Source: Blasia pusilla
Lineage: Eukaryota > Marchantiophyta > Marchantiopsida > Blasiales
Length of the DNA: 64,000 bases
Direction: 5' to 3'
NCBI GenBank assembly: GCA_050084515.1
Contig: CM114271.1
Span: 38,564,001 to 38,628,000 of the forward strand
Shown here piece after piece: positions 54,368 to 64,000 of the stretch (positions are counted from its first letter, which is position 1; each line of letters opens with the position of its first letter). The notes below the pieces were generated by a model. That model was not told where the DNA came from. It did no database searches and saw only the letters and a list, made by a program, of their open reading frames with translations. Made by a program: the position numbers and the translations under genes.

Positions 54368-55544
54368 TGCTAAGATATGCAAGTAGGAAAGCTGTTCTCT
54401 TTTAAGAAACCTTGCCCTCGTATATTGATACTTAGTTGGATTGAGAGTACATGTGTACTCCAAGGAATTTATGATTGGCTATGGATAAATATCCTATGCA
54501 CACATGTTACCAAATAGTTTCCTAGAGAGGGATATATTCTTGATGACGCTCATTTAGACCTCATACTATGAGAAATAATCACATTAGGATTTGTCATATG
54601 ATGTAATTATGATGTTGTATTAAACCAATATTCTCTTGAGTAAGTATGCTAAGATTGATTGAAAATCATATATTTATAATTTATTGCAACTTATTTCTTG
54701 TCTCTTGCTGCTATGATAATGTGTATCATTGAGTGAATGTTAAGTCTCCACATTAATGAGAATGAATGTTGTGCTAGCACATTTCAAATAAATTTTACAT
54801 CATCAAAGATCTTGCTGATTTATGTGTTTCTATGTGAATTCTAACTAATTTTATATTGGGGTTTGTTCGATCATTCATGTATAGATGTGTTAGGATTTAT
54901 AGTATAGATGGATCTTAGCCATTTGTCGAGGTCAACCAATGTTTGCTGATAACAATGTATAATACATGACATAAGGTATGAGCTAATAATTATTATCGAA
55001 ATCATTGAATGCATATCATTAGAAATTTATTTATTTTAATTTCAAAAATATGGATGGCATTGTTTCATATTCTCTCAACTAATCCCTTTTTTTTCAACTT
55101 CAAGTATTAAAAGTGCATATTTAGTACAAGAATCACATATTTTACAAAGATATTTCTTTCCCTTCTTTACTCTAATTGGTTTTTCTACAACATATTTCAT
55201 CTAAGGTTTTTTTAACCTCCCAACCTAAGTGATTAGTGACAAAATATCAACAATAACTAATAACCTTTTATTACATCCATAAAGTTCACTTTGTGACTAT
55301 GTTAGACAAGGGTTGACACACTAGATCATTTAATTCTAAAGTTCATGAATTAAGACCAAAATAATTCCCATAATCTCTCATATAATTATTCCAAAATACA
55401 AAAGGAAAATTTTAAAATATTGAATTTAAAATCATCAAGAGCATTTTTTTCTATACTTTCTACATTTACCTTTTTATAATGTTTATTTTATATGTTTATC
55501 AACCAATAGAATGATGACACATAGAAAAAATATATATTATGTCC
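54368..55544. other. AT-rich intergenic DNA, no gene seen
   Basis: No open frame of note and no repeat recognised. Confidence 0.6.
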
Positions 55545-55979
55545 CTTAAATGGAGGCTGCTGCTACTATCACTTGTGGAACATCTATAGTTCAACATCCT
55601 CTAGACCAAGATGGCAGTCATATGATGGATGACTTATCTCATTATCCGTTCGATTCACGAGTGGAATGGTCGAGCGACGACGAGGAAAGATACCGACTCT
55701 AGCAGCATTTCGTATGGCCATCATTTAGCTTGATGATTTGATTGAGTGGCATGTCCATGAAAGAAGCACACCCATGTCTGACACTTCTACGGAGAGGAGT
55801 GTTGTAAGAGCCGCATTATTCCATGGAGGAGAGGTGTTGTTGTGGGGCTTGAGTGAGGAGCTTAGACGCTTGGCTGATGCGCACCTGCAGATGGCGTGGA
55901 GCGAGACGTTTGCTCTAGAGCATGACAAGTTAGAGGAACCCAAGGTAGTTAGGAGTGTTATGATGATATATTTTGAAAC
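55545..55979 (+). pseudogene. Element E gag/protease tail and spacer domain
   Basis: Remnants of MEAAATITCG (gag end) joined to the protease end, then the spacer: LIEWHVHERSTPMSD, TERSVVRAA, GGEVLLWGLSEELRRLA and MAWSETFALE (frame 55738-56253). The spacer and motif I of the methyltransferase share one open frame here, suggesting they form one polypeptide unit. Confidence 0.65.
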
Positions 55980-56960
55980 CTCACCAATTGTGTGGCGCAT
56001 CCCAAAGGAGGGTATTCAGATGTTGGATCTCTTTGGAGGGATCAACACTAGATTGGTTGTTATTTTGCAGGGGAGAATGCATGTGAAGCAATCTTTGTAT
56101 GTAGAGATTGATGAGATTACGAGGTATGTCTCACTTCAACATGTGGCGCAATTATGCCTTCGTTTGCTCAACTTGTTATCTGCGTCGACAATACAGGGGT
56201 ACTATGGTTCCCTATCGAGGGACATTTCTTTGTTGGGTATGCACAAATTGTAGTGGGTAGGGACCATTGATTTGGTTATTTTTGGTTTTCCATATCAAGG
56301 CTAGTCGAGTGTTAGACAAGGTAGCGGTTTAGCTAAAACTCGATCTAGATTAGTTTGGGAGATTATGAGAATCTTGCAACATTTGCAATAATATCAGTCT
56401 CATTCTCCAACATACATTTTAGAGAATGTGCCTATATGAGGTGATTCACAATCACGTGTGGTGATGAGCACACATCAAGTGTGTGCATGGACTGGCCCAT
56501 TAGTGTTTTTGGATGCAGCTAGTGTAGGTTTAGAAGCATATAGCTTGCGTCTATGGTGAACCAACTTGGTGCCATGCAAGGTATTGTGGAGGATGTGTGG
56601 GAGCGTGGAGTGTCCCTCCCATTCGTTAGTGGATTCTATTATGGATTCTCTCCTTCGATCACAGATAGTAAGGCACGATGATTGACCAACATTGACTGTG
56701 GTCGACAAGATTGGCATGCCACAGGTAGCCTTTCCCACTGTTTAGAGTTTTCCTGCTTCCTATACATATGAGGAGGCCACTTATGGCTTGGTTTGGGATG
56801 ACCATGCACATTGGTTGGTGGAGCCTAACGCCGAAAAGTGAGAGCGAGTGATGGGATTTCCCGTAGGGATGACAAAAGTATTGTCACTATCAGAGGCATC
56901 TCGACGTCATGTCTTGGTCAGAAAATGGACCTTAACTGCTTGACATGGATAATGAGCTCA
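55980..56960 (+). pseudogene. Element E DNMT3-like cytosine methyltransferase, catalytically dead
   Basis: Motif I MLDLFGGINTRL (about 56020) is intact except that the Gly after Thr is Arg. Motif IV reads FGFPYQG: the catalytic Cys codon (56293-56295) is TAT (Tyr). Motif VI is ENVPI (about 56420), motif VIII is recognisable and motif IX is ERVMGFPVG (about 56845). Motif X is shifted near 56915. Stops occur at 56253 and several later points. Confidence 0.82.
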
Positions 56961-57299
56961 AGGATAGTTGAGCAATGTTGCATGAGATTGTGATAGGTCA
57001 AAACTATTGCCTTGGCGAGCCCCATGCTTATCAAGACAATTCAGGCAGTGGATGGGGGCGAGATTTGAGGAGGTTGATACATGAGGGATGATCGAGAGAG
57101 AACCGTTGGTCTTCTTGGGATATTTTGCATGTACGTTGGGAGATGGTAACCACAATATCAAGCGTGGTTGAGGGTACTACATGTCAAGGAGATAATATTT
57201 TCAAGTTGGTTGGAGGGGAGCAGTCGGGTTCCGTAGTCCAAGTTGGGATTGCACCATAGCAACCATAGATATCCGCATCAAAGATTCCTACAGTAGGCA

Positions 57300-58920
57300 C
57301 GATGGAGACTCGGGAGCCAAAGATGGACCCTAAGTTGATAGGAGGAGAGCCGCGTTGGATACACCAGTTCCTTAGGAGTCATATGATCTATTTTTCATAG
57401 CATGCATAATTTGGGTATGCTGAATGGTCCAAGGATCCTCATTGAGTTGTCTAGCGACTTATTGATTTTTCGACGACCCTGCACATACAATGAGATGGAG
57501 AGTGTGCATTTGCCACTACCATGCTTTCCAAGAAGGATATGCATCCCAACTGGACGGATAGGCAGATGTGTGAAGATTACCAACCTATCAATTGGGAGAC
57601 GAAGTCTAATAGGTATGCCATGTCTACTCTTGAGGAGATCTTTGATGCTATTGGGCATGCAAAGGTCTTTAGTTTGCTGGATCTCTAAGCCGCATACCAT
57701 CAATTTCCTATCAGATTGGAGGGCAGGAAAAAGAGGGCATTTTGGGGCATTGATCCTCATGGAAAGGATTGTCTATACCACCTGCGGTTCTTACCATTTT
57801 GGTTTAAGAATGCCCAGGAAGAGTTTATAAGGGTCATAGATAAGATCTTGGCACGTTTGGATTTTGTGAGATGTTACATTAATGACATCCTAGTATTTAG
57901 CACCGAGGTGGAGGAGCATGAGCGACATTTGGAGGAGGTATTTTGACCATTGCAGTAACATGGGAAAAAGCTACATCCAGGTAAGTGCAAATTCTTCTAC
58001 AACTAGGTTGAGTACTTGGATCATACAATGTACCCATGAGCCTTTGGTATTCAACATATGAAGGTAGAGGTTGTCTCACGTATTCCACGCCCTATAAAGG
58101 TTAGTCGAGTTCATACATTTATGGGATTGGCAAACTTTTATTGGAGGTACGTCAAGGGTTTAGTTTGATTGCGAAGCCACTAACCTTGCTGATCAAGGTA
58201 GATCACGAGTGGCAGTGTAGGGATGAGTATGAGAGAGCATTTCAGATGCTTAAGGAGAGGTTGACGTCCGCGCCCATATTGAGGAGATCGGTCAGGGGGA
58301 TTCCTTTCCAGTTGCATATTAATTAGAGTATGTTGGGGCTTGGAGCGTTGCTTACCCAACAAGACAATGAGGGTAGAAAGGTCATGGTAGCTAACGCTAG
58401 TTGCTCGAACAACGTTGCAGAGGCAGAGTATAGCTTGTATGAGGGTGAGTGCTTCACATGGTTCATGTGTTACTTATTTGGCAATCCTTCTACCATTATT
58501 AGTGATCACCAACCACTTAAGTGGTTGATGGAGTCCAATAAGCTTACAAGGAAGCTTGTGAGGTAGGCTCTATTGTTGCAGGAGTTTGATTTCCATATGG
58601 TACACAAACATGAGATACTCGAGCAAGATATAGATGGGTTGAGTCATAATTCATGCTCAAGTTAGCAAGATGTGACTAGAGCTTATTGGGATGGAGAGAG
58701 TGATGGGAAGTTTGTGCCAAGATTACATGCCTCAGCCTATTTGGGCTTGTTGGCTATAGAGAGCCAAAGTGTCGAGACTTCGATGGCGAGGTCTGATGGA
58801 GTGTCCTTAGATCCAAAGGCCGGTGAGGATGCGACAGGTGCCCGAGATATTCTCCAGGATATAGTAGTCTTAGAGTGCTTACTTACTGGTAGCATTGTGA
58901 GCACAATGGGTACTAGAGAG
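57300..58920 (+). pseudogene. Element E reverse transcriptase and RNase H, decayed
   Basis: NLGMLNGPRILIELSSD (57411), MC-DYQPIN, FSLLDL-AAYHQFPIRLEG, and FLPFWFKNAQEEF. The catalytic motif reads CYINDILVFS (about 57876), so the first Asp is Asn, as in element B. RNase H: LHIN--SMLGLGALLTQ (58310-58375), GECF and SDHQPLKWLMES. A short deletion sits in RNase H near 58455. The connection segment is 58672-58980. Confidence 0.85.
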
Positions 58921-58929
58921 CGGGCTCAA

Positions 58930-59960
58930 ATCCCACAACAAGCTAGACGGTTCCGATGGGAGGGGACACATATGTTGTGAGTTTGGGAGGATGGTAGATT
59001 ACGCATAATGTCTCTTGCTTTGCTGAGAGCACGTTTCGTGCAGCATGCCTACAAGGAGTTTGATCACTTTGGAGTGAAGCGGACGTAGAACTTGCTTTAG
59101 ATACAATATTGATGGCGAGGCATGCAGACTTATGCATGTTCAACACTTTGTTACAAAGTGTATGGTATGTGATCAGGACTGGCATTGTTCAATGTTCTGA
59201 TTCCAAAATTGCATCCACTTCCAATCATAGATTTAGGTTATAGATGGAGTTTGGATTTTGTAGAACCTTTACCTTTGATGGAGTGCGATAGTCGTTATGT
59301 GTTGGTGATGGTTGAGCACTTCTCAAAATGGATAGAGTTGGTTGCATTGCTTTACGAAATAAGTGAGGGAGTAGTGTATACCTTCCTAGATCAAGAATTG
59401 AGTCATGATTCTAGTGAGATGTTGAACCTCGACAACCTTGATGTATGGATTCGAGCATGGTCTTAAAGGGTTGACTTGTTTCGGAGAGTGATGCCCATGG
59501 CGTTTGAGAACTTGGCAATCGCGCAACATCATGATACTTTGAGGTATGCAACTTTCCAAGGAGGTAGTTATCAACCAACTCTAAAGAGATTTCATCAAGG
59601 AGACTGTCTACCTGCAATAAACAGTACCCACGATGTTGGATGGGACCATATGGCACACTATTTTGAGAGTGCGAGATGTTTCGCAATCTGATGATCTCCT
59701 ATTGGAGGGATGCAAGGATATGGTTTGGAAGGACCATGTGTGTAATTGTATATCATGTCACCTTACTCATATTAATGGTACAATTGAGCCAAGCTTAGCA
59801 ATAGTTCCTATAGGCTTGCGTTGTATGTTGTCTAGTTCTATCCGTGGTGTAGCAACTATGCTACTCTGTCATGGGTGTTTGAGATGGTGGCATATGGTAT
59901 GTTTGATGTCATTTCTCACTAGGGTTCCTTGGGGATGACGGATGTGCCTTAGATATACAT
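58930..59960 (+). pseudogene. Element E integrase with core deletion, and PHD remnant
   Basis: Frame 59185-59466 has LDFVEPLPLMECDSRYVLV (first Asp region) and FLDQELSHD. It then jumps in frame to SSEMLNLDNLDVWIRAWS, losing about 290 bp with the second Asp and Glu. The tail continues as RVMPMAFENLAIAQHHD. The PHD finger (59815-59955) keeps LRCML, MLLCHGCLRWWHMVC and ends at a stop near 59938, before the last Cys pair. Confidence 0.85.
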
Positions 59961-60158
59961 AGAATAGTCATACTAGATAGTTATATATTTGGACTTGTGT
60001 CCGAGATATGAATGACAAGAAGGCGACTAATGATGGACCAGCATGAGCACCTCACTTTTTTTCTCTTAGCGTCTTAGAGATGTATGTCATGGTAGGTAGA
60101 AATAGACAACTATCTGGTATTAAAGGGACCTAACCACCAACTAGGGGTGGGGGGCGAT

Positions 60159-60287
60159 TGGAGATATTTTGGTACTCGATCGTCTCGATGCCATGAGTTA
60201 GCATGGGATCGTGTGTGTTTGTGTGTATATCCGATGACATCGATGTATGTTGTGTAGCATTGTGTATGTGCACAACAACTTTCACGA
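60159..60287 (+). repeat. Terminal r repeat of element E
   Basis: 129 bp following CTAGGGGTGGGGGGCGA, TTGGAGATATTTTGG to GTGCACAACA. A W repeat starts two bases later. Confidence 0.7.
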
Positions 60288-60289
60288 CT

Positions 60290-60651
60290 GTTAGGATAGA
60301 TCGACGAGATCTTCTGATCTAGTAGAGCGCCTTGAAGGATATTGGAGGACAATCTCAAAAGGTTGATGATGATCTACTAAGGCTATGGGTAACATGAGAG
60401 AGCAGGTTTCTCGTTCGTCTCGGCTCATTTGAAGCCATATGGATAAACTTACTATTTATAGCCGGTTATTGTTTTGAGTACAGCTGTCTTTCCACTTAAG
60501 GAAGTTATCCTTGACCCCCTATAGTATGTCAAGAGCCAAGCAGGTGACCTGCAAGAATAGGCTACCGTAGAGAGAGCTTGAACCTCTTGGTATGAGGCGA
60601 CGGAGTTATGGTCCACCTTGCCTTTTGAGTAACCTATGCCAAGCCTCTCAT

Positions 60652-60740
<89 letters not shown>

Positions 60741-61200
60741 CAATGCAAGAGCTTGCTAGTGTCTCGCTGTTTGTGTAAGATGGGGACCTTGTTCCGCATA
60801 TAGCAGTTCATGGGAATGCTCATAGGAGCAAGAGCCGCTCGTTTTATGCTTTGTCATACCAATTTTTATACGGGAGAGTGGCGCGCACAAGCGCTACCCA
60901 ATTTTTGGAAGGAATTGAGTATGGAGCGGAATGCTCCATGCAAGTGCTCTCAAGAGCACCCCATAGCTTGCTAGTTTGTATTTTGACACGTTTGCAAATT
61001 TATGTGGAAGAGATCAGCGCAAAAGCGGTGCCAAAAATTACATAGGAATGGAGGACTTTGGGCTCTACAACAATCGCTAATCCATTTTTTATGAAAGGCC
61101 AAATGAAGAAACCAATTCAACAACATTGTAGATCGGGAAGTTATGCACGTTTTCAAAGAAATTATGCGCAAGTTCAACGTCTGAGCATGAGTTGTGATCA
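60290..61200 (+). repeat. W repeat plus leader after element E
   Basis: TTCACGACTGTTAGGATAG begins a W repeat (to about 60650), followed, as in C and D, by leader sequence: GCAGTTCATGGGAATGCTC, GAGAGTGGCGCGCACAAGCG, GAAGAGATCAGCGC and an acceptor-like CATTGTAG at about 61130. It may be E's 3' LTR (if the LTR is longer than W) or the start of another element that is truncated at about 61200. Confidence 0.6.
60651..60735. repeat. (GT)n(GA)n microsatellite
   Basis: About nine GT units followed by about 33 GA units inside the W/leader repeat, where C and D have a short GAGAGAG run. A local expansion. The minus-strand frame with a long Ser-Leu run is an artefact of it. Confidence 0.95.
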
Positions 61201-61897
61201 TTTTTATGGGGCTACCACAACCAACTTGTGAAGGAAGGAGCCATTTTCAAAAAGATTTGGTAAAATCCTTAGATGAAAGGTAGAATAATAAAACATCATT
61301 TTCTATCTTAATGGATAGGACGAGGAGAAATTGTGATTGAGGGTGAATGGCAAGTGAAAGGTGGTTTTTGGTTCACTTGGCCCACATTTGAAGGGCCATG
61401 TTTGTAGAGAGCCAAATCTGGGCTAATTTTGGTGGGAAGACCAAAGCTACATTTTCAAGGGTTTATTACAGTTTGAAAAAGAAATAGGAGAGTCGAGGAA
61501 ACTTTAGCTAGCATCTGGAGGAAAATGGCGAGATCTACGATGAGGAGGTGAACTGGGAGGAGATGTTATGGCTGTATGAGGGCGTGTAAAACCAGATAAG
61601 CGAGTAGATGGAGAATCCAACTCCATCTCTGATGACATAGAAGCAAAGGTAGGCAAGTCATCGAAGACAAGGGAACCGTGTTTGCAAGATTAAAAATAAG
61701 GAAAAAAATTAATAGAAAAATTTCAAAGTATTTTATATTATAAGGATAACAAAATTCAGTAGAAGATCCCCCCGGCGCGCCCTCCCAAAAAAAACCCATA
61801 TATAGAATTTCAAATTCAAAAATAGATTATTCTATTATAGGTAGAAAAAAACAATAAAAGATTTTTAGAATCAAGAAATTTACTAGATGGGGGAAAA

Positions 61898-61930
<33 letters not shown>

Positions 61931-64000
61931 CTAGATGGGGGTTTACTGAGATAGTAAACCCACATCCTCAATCAATAGTATAGATTGTACATGTTAGTTG
62001 ACATAATCTATGCACTTGTCATTTTGTTGGGCGTTAGAATAGAGAGATGGCTATACTTAAGGTAAGACTTGAAGGGGCTTATCCTTTTGTAGTTGGACCT
62101 TCCATGTATAAATAGGCTAGGGCACAATTGTGTGGAATTTATCTTTAACTTTGATAACGTGAAGTAGAGGGTAGATTTGGCTCCATTGATTGATTTGATC
62201 AAAAAAAATTTCTAGGTGATTTCATAATTGAAATATTTCTTCTATATATTGATGTATATTCATGGTATATGTTGTGTTTATAGTTATTAATATACGTGCG
62301 TATAGGTTGCAACCTTGCAAGATACATATCTTGTGTATATAAAGCATAAAATTAACAATACTAGTCACTGCATGTACCATTCACAAGTTAAGGAAGAGAC
62401 CTCCTTCTTCTATGTAGGTTGAAAATAATTAAATTATTATAGGGGATATGTGTTACAACAAGAGGCCTTGAGAAAGGATAGGTGTCAAATAGGGAGATGT
62501 TTGTTATTGAGACCCAATTGCTAATATAGTCTTCTTCCGTACAATGCACAGGTTTAAAAAACCTCCCAAAATGATAATTATCTCTCAAAATTATGAAGTG
62601 CCATATTACATCAATTTCGATCTTGTTGGCTCAAAAGGAAAACGATCTTATTAGCCGAAAGTGCCAATTATCAAGAGGAGAAGTGTTCGAAAAATGAAAG
62701 GGGACTCTCTAATAGTAATATAGACATGTAAAAGATCTTTTGTCGTGCGCAATATGAATATAATTAAAGATTACGTGGGCACTGACCATTTGGATATAGT
62801 TTTGAGAGTAAATACATAAGGTTTATTTGAGATTTATGGAAATGCTCTAAAAATATTAAAGTGCTTGAATATTAATCCTAAATTAATTTATTTTTAGATT
62901 GGAGAATAATCCATAGGATAAGTGAAGGAATAGGAATGATTAAACGTGGAATGTATGCATGTCTAAACTAAATTAAATTTTTTCTCAAAAGAAAAGAGAG
63001 AATTTGTTTCCCTTTTATATCATAAAAAAAATAAAAATAAGATATAGAGGTGTAGACTTTTATAAGAACAAATAAATATCTATAACACTTAAAAACCCAC
63101 TTTTTTTCAATGGGATGATACCACATTAGAATCCTTGCTATTAAAGAGAAAACTATAAGAACGGAAAGAGTTCTCTCAAATTGACTTATCTTGGTTGTAA
63201 ATTCTCATTTACAACCTTCATTTATAAAAACAAATTTGAAGAAAATTCCATGGAATTTCTTCAAGAAACACTAGAATGATTTTTACAAGAAGAGTTTGAT
63301 CAATAATTGGAAAAGAAATCCATAACTCTTGCAACCAACTAAACCATAATCTATTTGTCTTGCTTTTGTCTAGCTAGTTAATTAAAGTGATCTTCGATGC
63401 ATGGAAAATGGAATGGTCCTTGCAATGTGTATGTGAATTTGCGTAGAGCTTTATTTTGGTGCTCTCTTCATATCTTAATTTTGGTCATTCATTTTGGATT
63501 TTTAGTTTCTCTTGCGCTAAGAAAACTTGGCAAAATGGTTGAGGTAACTATAGATAGTCCCATGAAACCAAGACCTTATTCCACTTAGCAATAGGAAACC
63601 TCACCAAATCTTTATTTTATTATTATTTAGAAAATTATAGATAATGAAATATCTCACATAAGTCCCATTTACATTTATTAATTTTCCTCATGGTCAGCTT
63701 TAATCTCCATTTTATCTCTATTAATATTTCTTGGGACTAATGACTTTGAAATTTGTTTAGAAAATAATTCTCATAATAGAAAAAAAAGCAAGCTTGATAT
63801 TTGGAATGTTAACCAAAGAAACCTATTTTTCTCTCAATAGACCTATTTTTTTAGTAGTGAGTCACACTTCCCTCCATTATCTAAATAATTAAAAGTCTTC
63901 AAAATGGAGATTCTCTAGTTCCCTCAAACCAATTGCACATTTTTAGGGCTTTCATCTATAGTATTTCTATTATTAGAATTATTTGCTTGTCTACCTTCCC
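61201..64000. other. AT-rich intergenic DNA, no gene seen
   Basis: No recognisable gene. Frames are all shorter than 80 codons and without domains. A microsatellite lies at 61898-61930. Confidence 0.55.
61898..61930. repeat. (CT)n(TA)n microsatellite between short direct repeats
   Basis: About 7 CT units then about 9 TA units, flanked by TACTAGATGGGGG at 61881-61893 and 61930-61942. Confidence 0.9.

Larger units (their letters stand above)
55545..60287 (+). mobile_element. Element E: 5'-truncated DCM-family copy with two internal deletions
   Basis: Homology to C starts at the gag C-terminus (AATGGAGGCTGCTGC, C about 25399). It then jumps near 55600 to the protease C-terminus (C about 26305), removing the protease active site. 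A second deletion near 59405-59415 removes the integrase second Asp and Glu. CpG is strongly depleted. It ends with the r repeat, followed by a W repeat and leader. Confidence 0.87.

Noticed and set aside
60452-60823. 123-codon minus-strand frame with a long Ser-Leu run
   Set aside because: Translation of the GA microsatellite at 60669-60735.
61898-61930. Possible CRISPR-like or regulatory array
   Set aside because: Simple CT/TA microsatellite; no spacers. No CRISPR array was seen anywhere in the window.

Overview
The window looks like nuclear DNA from a land plant or close streptophyte relative with a large, repeat-rich genome. It is AT-rich and CpG-poor, and most of it is decayed LTR retrotransposons separated by anonymous AT-rich DNA. 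One element has a primer-binding site complementary to the 3' end of plant initiator-Met tRNA. I found no convincing intact host gene, tRNA, rRNA or CRISPR array. Because DNMT3-type methyltransferases are missing from flowering plants, a bryophyte, lycophyte, fern or gymnosperm is more likely than an angiosperm, but this is inference.

The main content is five copies (A, B, C, D, E) of one unusual Ty3/gypsy family. Its reconstructed order is gag (with zinc knuckles) - protease (DSGA) - an unknown spacer domain - a DNMT3-like cytosine-C5 DNA methyltransferase (DCM) - a linker - reverse transcriptase - RNase H - integrase - a C-terminal PHD finger. The element therefore encodes a possible DNA-methylation writer and a possible histone reader. 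All five copies are dead, and they differ in how. A (4887-10985, minus) has the best-preserved methyltransferase. B (10990-15167, plus) is 5'-truncated and lies head-to-head with A. C (21735-31349, plus) is the most complete in layout. D (40154-53808, plus) has an internal deletion that joins gag in frame to the RT/RNase H region, removing protease and DCM, and keeps a perfect PHD finger. E (55545-60287, plus) has lost the protease core and the integrase catalytic centre.

A second element, F (42329-49645, minus), is a chromodomain-bearing Ty3/gypsy element (chromovirus) nested in D's gag. It has about 1-kb LTRs and a 5-bp target-site duplication, TCGAC. LTR-bearing remnants of F's relatives lie at 18856-20137 and 32746-33750, and both sit between roughly 90-130-bp direct duplications of flanking DNA.

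Other repeats are a long-TIR MITE-like family (53861-54367, with half copies at 3407-3615 and 18031-18335), an unclassified family X (3745-4800 and, inverted, 31700-33960), a 123-142-bp terminal repeat (r) at the 3' ends of the DCM elements, and microsatellites. GC-rich islands at 1311-1760 and 15840-16860 carry no recognisable gene. The remaining stretches (1-1310, 1761-3400, 15168-15840, 16861-18030, 20267-21734, 34000-35330, 36391-37080, 38182-40153, 54368-55544, 61201-64000) are AT-rich and I see no gene in them.

How the parts would have worked together: gag, protease, RT/RNase H and integrase give ordinary retrotransposition; the PHD finger could have steered integration or bound chromatin; the DCM could have methylated element DNA or target chromatin. 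Nearly every stop codon in the decayed frames looks like C-to-T decay (CAG to TAG, CGA to TGA, TGG to TGA or TAG), as expected of methylated, silenced copies.
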